A DNA stretch of 54,590 nucleotides from Candidatus Tepidiaquacellales bacterium UBA2330 (lineage in GTDB: Bacteria; Bacteroidota; Ignavibacteria; Tepidaquicellales; Tepidaquicellaceae), in assembly GCA_002344965.1 (NCBI GenBank), contig DDUU01000012.1, positions 1-54,590 of the forward strand, read 5' to 3'. The position numbers were made by a program, and so were the translations under genes. Shown here piece after piece: positions 1 through 9,794 of the stretch. The notes under the pieces are model-generated. The model searched no databases, was not told where the DNA came from, and saw nothing but the letters and a program-made list of their open reading frames with translations. Numbering within the stretch: position 1 is the first letter of the stretch; the number at the start of each line of letters is the position of its first letter.

Positions 1-1
1 A

Positions 2-3000
2 GATACTTATTTCGGAAGAGGAAACTCGCCGATAACCTGCGGTGTAATTATTTTCGGAAATACTCTTACAAATGCAACTGATACAAGAGACGTAGGTTCG
101 GGTATAACTGCAGGAGTAGTAACGAACACGAATACCAATGAAGTATTCTGTTCAATACAGACGGCTATAAATGATGCGCAGACACTTAATACACATATCA
201 TAGATGTTGATACTGGTTACTATGCTGAGAATGTTGTAGTCAACAAACAACTAACATTAAAAGGTAACATTTCCAACCCAACTTCCAAACCGGTAGTCGA
301 AGGATCGGCAGGCGAAACATTTTCAGTCACAGTTCCAAATGTTACAATTGATAATTTCGTGATCCGATTTAATCAGACAACGGTAACCTCCGGAATCAAA
401 GCTGCAACTTCCGGAAGTTTTAACAATCTTACAATTAAGAATAATGAGATTGAAGGAACTGCAAATACAGGCGTTCCGATTTTCAATAGCTTCGGAATAC
501 AGGCCGGCAATGCGGGAGGACCAAATTACGATCAGCTGAATCTTGACAGTAACGAAATAAAACACATCGGAAATTCACCGCTCGGAAGGGGAGTCAGGAC
601 GCTAAATTGCTACGGAGACTGGACAAACAATGTGATAAACGGATTCTATTCATTCCAGTCTGGTGACATACAGGGCGGACTTTTGAATATCGAAAGTAAT
701 GATCTGAAAGGTAATGCTGAAATAAATTATCTTGGAAACGGAGCTCACTCATTTATTAATAATATCTGTGAACCGTCAAATGCATACGGCGGCGGAACGG
801 ACTTTGCAATGATTGAACTGAAAAATATTTCATTGCCGGGCGCAAGCTTATTGATCTCAGGAAATTCAATTCAGAATTATGTTAACTTCGGAATTTTCTC
901 GGGAAGATCAGGTAATGTAACAATAGATAATAACACTTTTATTCCTGAACCTTCAGCAGTCAATTTCAGATCAATCCGAATTGACACCAAACAAAGAACT
1001 CTTGCTCCTCAGCCTGCATTCACAAGCAACGCTGTAATTATTAACAATACATTCAACGGAAACAGCGCATTGGGTCAGACCGGAATATCAGTTGAACTTG
1101 CAAATTCAGACAGCTTATCTTCGATAGGTACGGTTACAGTTGGTACTTTGGGAGACGAGAATCTTTTCAAAAACAATGTTCATAAGAAGATCAGTCTTAA
1201 TAACGAAACATTATCAACAGCAGGAGACCCCGTCTGGTTAGCAACTTATGTTTCTATAAAGAAAAAGGTTAATGTGAATATTGATGCAGTTAATAATCAG
1301 TATGATGAAGGATCAGGTCTGGAATCAACTGCTACAATGTCATTGAATAATCTGTTCTCGCTTGAAGACAGAATTCAGCATGGTATAGATGACGGCGGAT
1401 TGGGATTTGTACTGGTAAAACCAAATCAGGACTTTGTTACGGTTAACAGTTTTGTATCTCCGGTAACAACTGTTCCATCTGTTCAAAGAGGCGTCAACGC
1501 AGCTTCACCCGGGTTTATTGTGAATGTCGGTCCGGGCAATTTCACGGAGCAGATTGAAATTAATAAACCTCTTAATGTAAAAGGTCAGGGAACAACTGTT
1601 ACAAATATAATTTCCCCGAATACTTTAACATTATCTTTCATGACAGGTCCGAATACAAACAAACCTGTTATATATGTTCACGATGCATCAGATGTATTTA
1701 TAAATAACATTTCTGTTGACGGCGCAGGAAAAGGAAATGCCAACAACAGATTCATCGGGATCGCTTACCGCAATGCCGGAGGTGAAGTGAATGAATGTGA
1801 AATTAAATCGATCAGAAATACACCGATAAACGGAGTCCAGGCAGGTGTAGGACTGTATGCTTTGGCAGATAACGGTAATCTGAGAACTCTGAATGTAAAA
1901 GGAAATTCTATTTATGATTTCCAGAAAAACGCAACCGTGTTTGCAGGCGCAGATCTGCGTATTAAAGCTGACAGTAATACAGTTACAGGTTCGGGTCCGG
2001 TTAATTTCATAGCTCAGAACGGATTCCAGCTGAGTAACGGAGCTTCAGGTTCAATCAGAGGTAATGTAATCAGTAATTTATCTTACACTCCTTCTACTGC
2101 AGTATCAACCGGAGTTCTGTTGTTCCAATCCGCAGGACCTGATACTACTTCCGGTAATTTACTTACTGCCTGCCAGATGGGTATATATTACATTGACGTC
2201 GGCGGATTGATAAGTGAAAATACACTAAACGCTACGGCGGTAAATACCGGAACGGTTTCTTACTGGGGAATTGATGCTGATCCGGGCGGAACAACGAGGG
2301 TAGCGGCAGAACCTTTTGATGCAGGAACTGCAAACAGAAACGGCAATCAGGGAGACAATATGCCGATCAATACTTTAATTCACAGAAACACCCTTACAAG
2401 TGACGGAACAAACGGCGTCGGTATTGAAATGGATGCAATCGGAACAGAAACTCTGAATGCAACTGCAACTGAAAACAAAGTCAACGGCTGGGATGCTGCT
2501 GTATATTTCTATAAAGATGCAGGCGCAACTCTAAACGGAGTTGTCAACGATAATGATCTCAGCGGAAATACCTATGCATTGTACAATCAGACCGGCGTAT
2601 CACAAAATGCTACATGTAACTGGTTTGGTACAACAGAATCTCCGAACATAGCTGCAGCAATTTCAGGTCCGGTAACATTCGCACCATTTTTAACAAACGG
2701 AGCTGATGACAATGCCGGTGTTCCGGGATTTCAGCCGGTTCCTTTGTCATGCAATGGTTTAGCGGTTACAACCATTAATGTAAAAGTTTTACCGGAAGGT
2801 TTTTATAATCTTTCTGACAGACTCAATATGAAGGATACAGTGAGAATGTATCTGCACTCTATTATATCACCGTATAATGTTCTTGATTCTTCAATTTCTA
2901 TAGTTGATTCTGTAAACTTTACCGGAATATTTACATTCACACAGCCGACCGGTACTTATTATATAGTTGCTAAGCACAGAAATTCAATCGAGACCTGGAG

Positions 3001-3313
3001 TAAATCAGGTGGTGAGTCTTATGTCGAAGCGACTATAATGAATTATGATTTCACAAATGCCGCAACGCAGGCTTTCGGAAACAACATGGCGCAGGTCGAT
3101 AATTCACCTGTAGTATTTGGAATTTACAGCGGTGATGTGAATCAGGATGATATTGTGGATCTTAGTGACTTAGGTCAGATTGATAATGATGTGAATAATT
3201 TCGGCACAGGATATATTCCAACTGACACAAACGGCGACGGAATAGCTGATCTTTCTGACTATACAATCGCTGATAATAATGCTTTTAATCTTGCTATGAA
3301 GGTAGCACCTTAA
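2..3313 (+). CDS. Secreted beta-helix protein with dockerin-like tail (5' end cut off by window edge)
   Basis: The frame is open from base 2 to the TAA at 3311-3313, so the start lies upstream and about 1103 residues are visible. Two right-handed beta-helix (pectin-lyase-like) blocks can be seen. Each opens with a strand such as NVVVNKQLTLKG or QIEINKPLNVKG, followed by many short N-rich turns (ITNNxF-, GNxIxN-like). This is the layout of NosD/parallel beta-helix surface proteins. The last ~175 residues (about 2785-3310) are the tail shared by ten proteins here: EGFYN, a DTV block, KHRNSIETWS, QAFGNNM, then calcium-type loops DVNQDDIVDLSD and DTNGDGIADLSD, ending in Pro. The first loop has D instead of G at position 6. 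No catalytic residues were identified, so a binding or structural role is as likely as polysaccharide cleavage. Domain type is fairly sure; function is unknown. Confidence 0.85.
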   Translation, partial: DTYFGRGNSPITCGVIIFGNTLTNATDTRDVGSGITAGVVTNTNTNEVFCSIQTAINDAQTLNTHIIDVDTGYYAENVVVNKQLTLKGNISNPTSKPVVEGSAGETFSVTVPNVTIDNFVIRFNQTTVTSGIKAATSGSFNNLTIKNNEIEGTANTGVPIFNSFGIQAGNAGGPNYDQLNLDSNEIKHIGNSPLGRGVRTLNCYGDWTNNVINGFYSFQSGDIQGGLLNIESNDLKGNAEINYLGNGAHSFINNICEPSNAYGGGTDFAMIELKNISLPGASLLISGNSIQNYVNFGIFSGRSGNVTIDNNTFIPEPSAVNFRSIRIDTKQRTLAPQPAFTSNAVIINNTFNGNSALGQTGISVELANSDSLSSIGTVTVGTLGDENLFKNNVHKKISLNNETLSTAGDPVWLATYVSIKKKVNVNIDAVNNQYDEGSGLESTATMSLNNLFSLEDRIQHGIDDGGLGFVLVKPNQDFVTVNSFVSPVTTVPSVQRGVNAASPGFIVNVGPGNFTEQIEINKPLNVKGQGTTVTNIISPNTLTLSFMTGPNTNKPVIYVHDASDVFINNISVDGAGKGNANNRFIGIAYRNAGGEVNECEIKSIRNTPINGVQAGVGLYALADNGNLRTLNVKGNSIYDFQKNATVFAGADLRIKADSNTVTGSGPVNFIAQNGFQLSNGASGSIRGNVISNLSYTPSTAVSTGVLLFQSAGPDTTSGNLLTACQMGIYYIDVGGLISENTLNATAVNTGTVSYWGIDADPGGTTRVAAEPFDAGTANRNGNQGDNMPINTLIHRNTLTSDGTNGVGIEMDAIGTETLNATATENKVNGWDAAVYFYKDAGATLNGVVNDNDLSGNTYALYNQTGVSQNATCNWFGTTESPNIAAAISGPVTFAPFLTNGADDNAGVPGFQPVPLSCNGLAVTTINVKVLPEGFYNLSDRLNMKDTVRMYLHSIISPYNVLDSSISIVDSVNFTGIFTFTQPTGTYYIVAKHRNSIETWSKSGGESYVEATIMNYDFTNAATQAFGNNMAQVDNSPVVFGIYSGDVNQDDIVDLSDLGQIDNDVNNFGTGYIPTDTNGDGIADLSDYTIADNNAFNLAMKVAP

Positions 3314-3424
3314 GAGCAATTACAAATTACGAATTTCAAATGTCAAATAAAGGGCTATGATTTTTAAACAAATAATTTAGAAAAATTTAAAAATCTGAAA
3401 TTTGTAATTTGAAATTCTAAATTG

Positions 3425-3460
3425 AAAAAAATACCGCAGGCTTCGGTCTGCGGTTTTTCT
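3425..3460 (+). terminator. Rho-independent terminator with UUCG tetraloop
   Basis: A 9-bp stem (arms 3433-3441 and 3446-3454, one G-U pair) closes a C(TTCG)G tetraloop and runs into a T-rich tract. An A-run lies on the 5' side, so it could also work on the other strand. It lies 110 bp after the stop of the beta-helix gene. Confidence 0.8.
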
Positions 3461-3472
3461 TTAGAGCAATTT

Positions 3473-3633
3473 CAAATTACGAATTGCGGGTTACAAATTA
3501 CGGGTTACGAATTACGGGTTAAGAATTACGGGTTACGAATTACGAGTTACGAATTGAGAGTTACGAATTGCGAGTTACGAGTTACGAATTGCGAGTTACG
3601 AATTGAGAGTTACGAATTGTGAGTTACGAATTG
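3473..3633. repeat. Heptanucleotide tandem array, 23 units
   Basis: The 161 bp divide exactly into 23 heptamers of the form [CAT][GA][AG][AG]TT[AG], mainly CGAATTG, CGAGTTA and CGGGTTA. Related heptamers (AATTACA, GAATTTC) also flank the terminator at about 3317-3351 and, inverted, at 3397-3424. The array fills the gap between the beta-helix gene and the next gene. A short open frame through it (3422-3622) is an artefact of the repeat. Confidence 0.9.
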
Positions 3634-3635
3634 AA

Positions 3636-5222
3636 TCAGGGGAGAATGCTTTTTTCGGCAAGTAAAAAAGATTTGCAGCCGGGAATTTTAAGTTTTATAA
3701 AATTTGAATCTTTTAATATATTTTCCAGACTTTTCTCAGTGAATAAAACCGGATGATCTAACAGATAGTTATCTACGAGAATTAAATTAATTTTATTCTT
3801 ACCGGTAAAATTTTCCAATGGAGCATTAAGATCGAAATATTTCACTATGTTCCAGTCTTGTTCGATATAAGCCGAAATGCCCGGACCGGCCGCAAGGAAA
3901 TTTACGCTGTCTTTAAATATGAAATTGTTTAATGTATTAATTGTGTGAACCGCAGTGCATTGGGATTCGTGAATAGAAACTGTATCTGAGCGGCAAGGAA
4001 CTGCGACCGTCAGGATAACTCCCATCACTGCTGCCGCAGGAAATGAATATTCTTTTACTTTTTTTAAAGAACTTACTCTCACGGATATTTCATATGAAAT
4101 ATAAATTAAAATAAAGGCAAAGATGAAAATGATGTAATGCAGTCTCGGATAATAAATGAAAACCGAAATAAAAAGAGGCAGCGTATATATAATGTATAAT
4201 TGAAAAATTGTTTTAAATTTTTTTCTTCTGATTCTTACATTCAGAAAATAAAGGAAGAGGGCAGACATTGCGGATGATAATATATAAAATAAATAAAACA
4301 GAGTTGTATTACTTTTTTCTGAGATAAAGTATGGGAAAGTTTCTTTTAATGATCCGCCAAGTCTCAGAGCATTCTGCGATATGTGTTTAACAAAGTGAGC
4401 GGGATTATTCGTTAAAGCTTTAGTCATTGAATAATCAGTAGAAAAATCCCTTCTCATTACATCCTGAGGATCTGCGGGTTTACCGGACATTTCATTTTCA
4501 TCTGAATTTAACTGCTGAATACCCATTGCATAATGCTGAGTAAAAGCTACATTTGCGCGGTGTCTTGATACCGGATTAAATAAAATTACAATGAAAATTA
4601 TTATAACAACCGGAAGCAGTTTTTTAAAAACACTTTCGCCGTTTTTCTTTTTGAAAACAAAAACCGCATAGAATGAAATCGACAAAATTAAAGTGAGTAT
4701 GAATTCAGGTCTGGTATAAAGCAGCGCTGCAGAGAAAAAGACAGAGAAAAGCAATTTTTTCTCATGGGATTTTAGTTTGTATAAAATTATAAATCCCGCA
4801 AACGTTAAGCATAAAGCAAATTTTGTAATGAAAGGAATTACGAATATATTAACGGAGGAAAGCATAAAAACCGCAGATGAAATAAACGCAATAAGTATAT
4901 TTATATTTAACACTCTTAAAAAAATAAACAAAATAAGAGCAGGCAAAACAAGCAGTAAGCTGCTGTTAAGAAAATATAACCCTGCATTACTGTCTGTGAA
5001 TACTGAAAGAAAATTAAACCATAAGTAATACACAAACCCGTCGTGATGAGATTTAATTAAAGGGTCGATTGCAATTCCCCGCATAAGATAAACTGTATCG
5101 TCATAATTATTTATATCAGTGATCTTTTCGATATTAAGGGATAATTTCAATCCGGTAATTATCAGGAAAGAAAAAACAATTGAAACGGGTATATATTTTC
5201 TGCTAAAAAGAAAAAGTGACAA
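3636..5222 (-). CDS. Multi-pass membrane protein, GT-C glycosyltransferase-like
   Basis: The 528-residue protein has about ten or more hydrophobic segments. Its first membrane helix is followed by an outside loop with NNYDD, then a HHDG motif. A C-terminal soluble part of about 110 residues begins near SIHESQCTAVHTIN. Membrane glycosyltransferases of the GT-C fold (ArnT/PMT/RgtA-like) have an acidic DD/DE pair in the first periplasmic loop and this overall plan, so lipid-linked sugar transfer is a reasonable guess. No family-specific signature was recognised. It lies 39 bp downstream of the helical-family gene 5262-6722 on the same strand, so the two may share a transcript. Another polytopic envelope protein is possible. 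Confidence 0.6.
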   Translation of the reverse strand: MSLFLFSRKYIPVSIVFSFLIITGLKLSLNIEKITDINNYDDTVYLMRGIAIDPLIKSHHDGFVYYLWFNFLSVFTDSNAGLYFLNSSLLLVLPALILFIFLRVLNINILIAFISSAVFMLSSVNIFVIPFITKFALCLTFAGFIILYKLKSHEKKLLFSVFFSAALLYTRPEFILTLILSISFYAVFVFKKKNGESVFKKLLPVVIIIFIVILFNPVSRHRANVAFTQHYAMGIQQLNSDENEMSGKPADPQDVMRRDFSTDYSMTKALTNNPAHFVKHISQNALRLGGSLKETFPYFISEKSNTTLFYLFYILSSAMSALFLYFLNVRIRRKKFKTIFQLYIIYTLPLFISVFIYYPRLHYIIFIFAFILIYISYEISVRVSSLKKVKEYSFPAAAVMGVILTVAVPCRSDTVSIHESQCTAVHTINTLNNFIFKDSVNFLAAGPGISAYIEQDWNIVKYFDLNAPLENFTGKNKINLILVDNYLLDHPVLFTEKSLENILKDSNFIKLKIPGCKSFLLAEKSILP

Positions 5223-5261
5223 AGTGGAAATATATATTTATAATTTCAGTTATTATTAATG

Positions 5262-6722
5262 TCAGACGTTTTTATTTTCCAATTCACATATTTTAGCAGA
5301 TATCCATGCGGAATGTATAATTTTCTTTGTATTTTTAAATTTTAACTTTAGATCTTCAAACTCTGACGCGTCAAATTTGTTTTTAAGTTTAATCAGCCGG
5401 TTTACTATATTGAGAAAATTTATAAATCTTTTTCTCACATCATCTTTTATCAGTTTTGAGTTTCTGATGAAATGCTTAAATGTATCAATCTGAGAAATTG
5501 TATTTTCAAATGCATTTAACTCATATAGGCATTTCAGTGTCAATGTCTTTATGTCATTCTTGAAATAGAGATTATCATTGCCTTTTATCAGCAGATCGTT
5601 AAAATTAATTTTGCCGCACAGTTCAAGAGCTTTCTCAAAATTCCCCTGCAGGAAGTAAAGCTGGGAATTAGAGTAAGTTAAAACAGCATGACGGCTTTCC
5701 TTTTCCACGAAACTAATATATTTTAAAATGAACTTTTTTAATATATCCGTTTCATTGAGCATTAAACAAAGTATGATAATATTCCTGTAAAGATTTAAAC
5801 CTATTGAATCATTATTCTTATGCGAAAGAATGTTCATATTCAGCATTTCAAGAAGGAAATCCAGATATTTTTTATTGTATTCAGTTTCACCCTTGTCAAT
5901 TTTATTTATATAAAACACCTGCATTACAGAGTATATATTTTTTTTATCTATCTTCGTAAGCGCAGAAAAATTTTTTTTAAAATATTCTTTGGCTTTCAGA
6001 AAATATCTTTCGTCATCTTCGCAAAAGTAACATTGCCATAAATAGAAATATATCATAAGCAGCGGAGAGTCTTCAAATTCATTAAGATGCATTTCCATAT
6101 ATTTTAAAACATGCTTAAGGAAATCGAAACGATGTTTTATTCTAACGCGCTGTTCTTCAACTCTCAGATAAAATGAACTTTCCATAAGAGTTATCATATA
6201 TAACTTAATGATACAGGAAATTTGCTCTTTCCTGAAATTGTCTGTCAGAGTTTTGTCAACAATCAAAAAGCTGTTCATTTCATAAATGAAATTTTTATTG
6301 AGGTAATATTCATGATCCTTTAATTTTTCTGAAGTAACTTTTTTTTCAAATGATTTAATTTTCTTTGCGGCAATTTCATATAAGTCTCTGTTCTTTAATT
6401 CTTCGATCAGCAGTCTTTCGAGAGAGTTATCCCTGCCGATCATATTTATCTGAATAAACTTTTCAGCAAGATTATGTAAATCCGAAAGCAAGTTGCGGAT
6501 ATATGTGTCTTTATATTTTGACTTTCCCGTCATCTGCAGATATAAATTTTCTTTTGTAAAATTTACTCCTTTGTATTTCGGATGATATTCTTTCAGTATT
6601 TTAAAAAATCTGATCAGCATGGCGTTCTTATTATGGAAAGGTGTCCGGATAAATTCTTCGAAGGAAAGTAATTCTTCATCAGAAAAAGTCCTCAGGATTT
6701 CTATTACGCTGCTTTTAATCAT
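5262..6722 (-). CDS. Helical paralogue family, member 1 (unknown function)
   Basis: This is one of six paralogues in the window (others at 10911, 13269, 15543, 25122 and 35626). An upstream ATG at 6761 exists, but the family normally begins M[LI]KSSL-EILRTFS. I therefore use the ATG at 6722 (MIKSSVIEILRTFSDEELLSF), giving 486 residues. Three family signatures are present in divergent form: RTPFHNK near residue 28 (usually RSPYFNK); a KYKDTYIRNLLSDL block near 75-95 (usually YNYGMKNLIYDLT); and YELNAFENT plus a DTFKHF motif near the C-terminus, followed by a W-x-x-x-K-x-x-E-L-E end. It is predicted almost entirely helical, with no signal peptide or membrane segment, so it is probably cytoplasmic. 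It is divergent from the LamG surface gene at 6849 with 126 bp between. I cannot assign a biochemical function. Confidence 0.85.
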   Translation of the reverse strand: MIKSSVIEILRTFSDEELLSFEEFIRTPFHNKNAMLIRFFKILKEYHPKYKGVNFTKENLYLQMTGKSKYKDTYIRNLLSDLHNLAEKFIQINMIGRDNSLERLLIEELKNRDLYEIAAKKIKSFEKKVTSEKLKDHEYYLNKNFIYEMNSFLIVDKTLTDNFRKEQISCIIKLYMITLMESSFYLRVEEQRVRIKHRFDFLKHVLKYMEMHLNEFEDSPLLMIYFYLWQCYFCEDDERYFLKAKEYFKKNFSALTKIDKKNIYSVMQVFYINKIDKGETEYNKKYLDFLLEMLNMNILSHKNNDSIGLNLYRNIIILCLMLNETDILKKFILKYISFVEKESRHAVLTYSNSQLYFLQGNFEKALELCGKINFNDLLIKGNDNLYFKNDIKTLTLKCLYELNAFENTISQIDTFKHFIRNSKLIKDDVRKRFINFLNIVNRLIKLKNKFDASEFEDLKLKFKNTKKIIHSAWISAKICELENKNV

Positions 6723-6773
6723 TTCAGAAATTACAAACATTTCATATGACCTGAAAGTCAAGATACAATTTAT

Positions 6774-6815
6774 AAAAAATTTCTTTTGAGAGAAAAATCA
6801 GTCAGGTTATTTTTA
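6774..6815 (+). promoter_or_regulatory. Probable promoter of the LamG gene
   Basis: The run AAAAAATTTCTTTTG (6774-6788) supplies a TTTG at 6785-6788. After 19 bp comes TATTTTTA (6808-6815), close to the Bacteroidota -7 consensus TAnnTTTG. The predicted transcript would start about 25-30 bases before the gene. The A-run plus TTTCTTT element recurs in front of other surface-protein genes here. Confidence 0.45.
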
Positions 6816-6848
6816 CGAATTATGAAATAATACAAACTAATAACAATT

Positions 6849-9305
6849 TTGAAGACAATCTCAATTATATATGTGCTGACTGTAATCAGCATATCTTTAA
6901 ATCCTGACATTTGTAATTCTCAGTATTCTGATAATTACGCAGCCGGATTGAACGGAAGTAACAGTTATGTTGCTGTGCCATGGCACAGTGAACTTCAGCC
7001 GACCAATGCAATAACTGTCGAAGCGTGGATTTATCCGACAGCGCTTCCGTCAGGTTCAGCGTGTATCATCGGAAAAAATTATGTGAGCAGTTATTATTTC
7101 GGTATAGAAAATACGGGAAGGTTTATTTTCATACCGAGGAATCAAGCCGGCGGTTTCTTAAGAAGCCGCGTTACAGGCACTGTGAAAGTAAATCAATGGA
7201 CTCATATTGCCGGAACATACGACGGAACTACCACAAGACTTTATATCAACGGAGCCCTGGATACTTCAAGAACCGGAATTACAGGTAGTGTAGGTTCAAA
7301 TTTTGATTCACTATACATTGGTTGTGACAGACAAAGCGGATCACGTGCATATTTTTTTAACGGAATGCTGGATAATGTAAGGATCTGGAAAAGTGCACGC
7401 ACCGGCGCGGAAATATTTAATAATATGTTTATACCATTGAATATATATCAGCTGAGCGGAAGTTACAGCTTTCTTGCAGCGAGCTATCAGTTTGATAATT
7501 CCGCAGAGGATATCAGCGGTCCTGTCCAGAACAACGGTTTTGCAAGAAACATCTCCTACGCAAATTTTTCCAATAAAGCTGTCAATCATCTGGATTACAA
7601 CAATAGTGTATATTTTAACGGATCGACTGATTATTGCAGTCATTACAACATAGGCATACCTGTAAGTCCGATCACTGCGATTACGCTGGAATGCTGGATT
7701 AAAATAGATACAACAAGCGGCGCGTCAAATGACAGGTATATATTAAATAAAAGCAAGACGTTTTCAATATCTGACTATTATCTGCAGCTTTATAATTCAG
7801 GTGCATTACTTTTCGGCATTAACAGCGGAGCTAAAATATTAACCACAACTCCTTTGATTACGAATGCACAATGGACTCATATTGCTGCTTCATATTCATC
7901 CTTAACAGGTGTTGCAGCTATTTACGTTAACGGTGAAATTAAAGCCAGCACAATATTTTCCGGAAATCCGTTAATAAATAATTCCGGCAGTGATACAGTT
8001 TATATCGGAGGTTTTGCCGGACTGGGATCATCTTCGGCAAACCGGTTTAAAGGACAGATTGACGAGGTAAGAATATGGACAAAATCCCGCAGCGCACAAC
8101 AGATCAAAGAATTTATGCATAAGCGTCCTCCTTATCCGGCATCACTTGATGACAGTTTAATAATATTTGATTTCGATAAACTTCACAGCGGTTTTAAATT
8201 AGGTTCCACAAATTATAACTACGGATTAAAATACATTGGTTTTAGTTCGCTTACATCAGCTCATGCAAATACGGCGCGGCTAAGCTCTCCTATGTTATCA
8301 GACACTAATAACGGATTTTACAGTACGTCTTATAGTTCAAGTAACAGAAGATTTTTTGTCCCCGACGGAAACTCCGCAGGAATTACAGATTCAATTTACG
8401 TTTCCGGAACTGGAATTGTGAACGACCTTAAAATTTATTTAATGATGTCACATTCTTATACACAGGATTTAATACTGACGCTGACATCTCCGGCAGGAGT
8501 AACCATAAATTTATTAAATGCAAACGGCGGAAATTCAAATGACATAATGACAATCTTTTCTGATGATGCTGATTCTTCCGCGTCATACGGATTTAGTTTG
8601 ATGCCGGTACTCGGTATATCACCTTCTTTTAGTCCTTCTGTCAGACCAAACCAGCCGCTATCGTCATTCAGCGGTCAAAGCAGAAACGGCTGGTGGAAGT
8701 TGAAATGTGTGGATCAGGCAGGCGGTGATGTTGGATATGTACACGGCTGGGGAATAAATTTACCCTCATATAAAACTCTGCATGCAACGGCATTGATACA
8801 GGGATTTTATGATTCGACTACAAATAAAATGATTAGTGATACGGCAAGCATGTATTTCAGAATGCCATTACCTCCGTATCTGTTATCTGATTCATCAAAA
8901 GCTGTTCTTGATTCAAACGGTAATGCTGTTTTCTACTTTAATAAAGTTGTCAACGGATACAGAGTTTTCAGACACAGAAATTCAATTGAGATATGGACAC
9001 CGAATCCGATACCGTTTTCAGGTGATTCCGCTTCATATGATTTTACAATTGCTTCTTCGCAGGCTTACGGAAATAATCAGATTCAGCTAAACAGTTCTCC
9101 GGTAAAATTCGGAGTTTACAGCGGAGATGTAAATCAGGACGGGACTGTGGATCTGACCGACGGAAGTCTGATCGACAACGACGCTCTGAATTTCGCGACG
9201 GGGTATCTTTCTACTGATCTGAACGGCGATGAAATTATTGACGTAGCTGATGCTGTGTTTGCGGATAATAATGCTTTTAACTTTGTGAGTAAGATTAGAC
9301 CATGA
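6849..9305 (+). CDS. Secreted LamG-LamG-P-domain protein with dockerin-like tail
   Basis: This 818-residue protein starts at TTG 6849; no in-frame ATG precedes the signal peptide, and an in-frame stop lies at 6828. The signal peptide ends ...ICNS with Gln next. Two LamG/concanavalin-A-like jelly rolls follow (about 30-185 and 255-430), each with the AITxExWIxxxxxxS opening, a WTHIAxxYxG core and a GxxDxVRIWxxxRxxxEI end. Then comes a proprotein-convertase P-domain (about 490-640; DLILTLTSPAG and a WWKLKCVD-DxGxxxGW core). The shared tail occupies about 646-818 (HRNSIEIW, DVNQDGTVDLTD, DLNGDEIIDVAD, final Pro). LamG and P domains usually bind glycans or assist exported enzymes, but no catalytic domain is present. 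A surface adhesin or matrix protein is the best guess. The second calcium loop has E at the usual Gly. Confidence 0.88.
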   Translation: MKTISIIYVLTVISISLNPDICNSQYSDNYAAGLNGSNSYVAVPWHSELQPTNAITVEAWIYPTALPSGSACIIGKNYVSSYYFGIENTGRFIFIPRNQAGGFLRSRVTGTVKVNQWTHIAGTYDGTTTRLYINGALDTSRTGITGSVGSNFDSLYIGCDRQSGSRAYFFNGMLDNVRIWKSARTGAEIFNNMFIPLNIYQLSGSYSFLAASYQFDNSAEDISGPVQNNGFARNISYANFSNKAVNHLDYNNSVYFNGSTDYCSHYNIGIPVSPITAITLECWIKIDTTSGASNDRYILNKSKTFSISDYYLQLYNSGALLFGINSGAKILTTTPLITNAQWTHIAASYSSLTGVAAIYVNGEIKASTIFSGNPLINNSGSDTVYIGGFAGLGSSSANRFKGQIDEVRIWTKSRSAQQIKEFMHKRPPYPASLDDSLIIFDFDKLHSGFKLGSTNYNYGLKYIGFSSLTSAHANTARLSSPMLSDTNNGFYSTSYSSSNRRFFVPDGNSAGITDSIYVSGTGIVNDLKIYLMMSHSYTQDLILTLTSPAGVTINLLNANGGNSNDIMTIFSDDADSSASYGFSLMPVLGISPSFSPSVRPNQPLSSFSGQSRNGWWKLKCVDQAGGDVGYVHGWGINLPSYKTLHATALIQGFYDSTTNKMISDTASMYFRMPLPPYLLSDSSKAVLDSNGNAVFYFNKVVNGYRVFRHRNSIEIWTPNPIPFSGDSASYDFTIASSQAYGNNQIQLNSSPVKFGVYSGDVNQDGTVDLTDGSLIDNDALNFATGYLSTDLNGDEIIDVADAVFADNNAFNFVSKIRP

Positions 9306-9342
9306 AGTCAATAAAGAAGACTAAAATTCCGCCGCTGCTGTT

Positions 9343-9401
9343 GTTCCAAATATTAGCACTATACATATTTGAAGCTTCTACTAAATTCGTGTAAACTTTT
9401 G
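9343..9401. repeat. Left copy of a direct repeat flanking the repeat island
   Basis: GTTCCAAATATTAGCAC (9343-9359) matches 16 of 17 bases at 10757-10773. A second shared patch (TGTAAACTTTT against TGCAAACTTTT) lies about 35 bases further on in both copies. The stretch 9306-9610 has no gene: this repeat, then AT-rich sequence up to the 20-bp array. Confidence 0.5.
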
Positions 9402-9610
9402 GTCACCAACAAGAAGAATTCCGGAATGTAAGTACTTCATCCAATGTTTTCCCTTGTGTTACGACAGATATTTCCAAACATTCATATACAAATCATCATT
9501 TTATTGACATTTATATTGATTGCCTTAATGTTTTTGAAGTTTCATTTTTTAAACTCAATTTTACTTTGAATTTTTTTTTTTCTGAATAATCAATCTTTAT
9601 TCTAACCGCT

Positions 9611-9770
9611 CCGCACATGTCATTCCCGTTCCGCACATGTCATTCCCGTTCCGCACATATCATTCCCGTTCCACACATGTCATTCCCGCTCCACATATGT
9701 CATTCCCGCTCCACACATGTCATTCCCGCTCCACACATGTCATTCCCGCTCCACACATGTCATTCCCGCG
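9611..9770. repeat. Tandem array of a 20-bp unit, 8 copies
   Basis: Eight head-to-tail copies of a 20-bp unit (CCRCACATGTCATTCCCGYT-like), with only a few substitutions, run without spacers. Each contains GTCATTCCCG, the left half of the hairpin repeat found in the array at 10151-10740. With no spacers between units it is not a CRISPR. Confidence 0.9.
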
Positions 9771-9781
9771 AATGCGGGAAT
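9762..9781. repeat. ATTCCCGC/GCGGGAAT palindrome at the end of the left array
   Basis: An 8-bp perfect stem (ATTCCCGC, GCGGGAAT) with the four-base loop GAAT closes the 20-bp array, 14 bp before the 3' end of the nuclease gene. It is the exact reverse complement of hairpins at 10271, 10430 and 10619. Confidence 0.85.
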
Positions 9782-9794
9782 CTCAAGTTGTAAT

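Noticed and set aside
3422..3622. 66-codon frame rich in ELRVTNC repeats
   Set aside because: It is a direct translation of the heptanucleotide array and runs through a terminator.
5262..6761. Assigning the helical paralogues to TPR proteins or to a named regulator family
   Set aside because: The helix pairs are suggestive, but no TPR consensus or DNA-binding motif could be traced, so the family is left unnamed.
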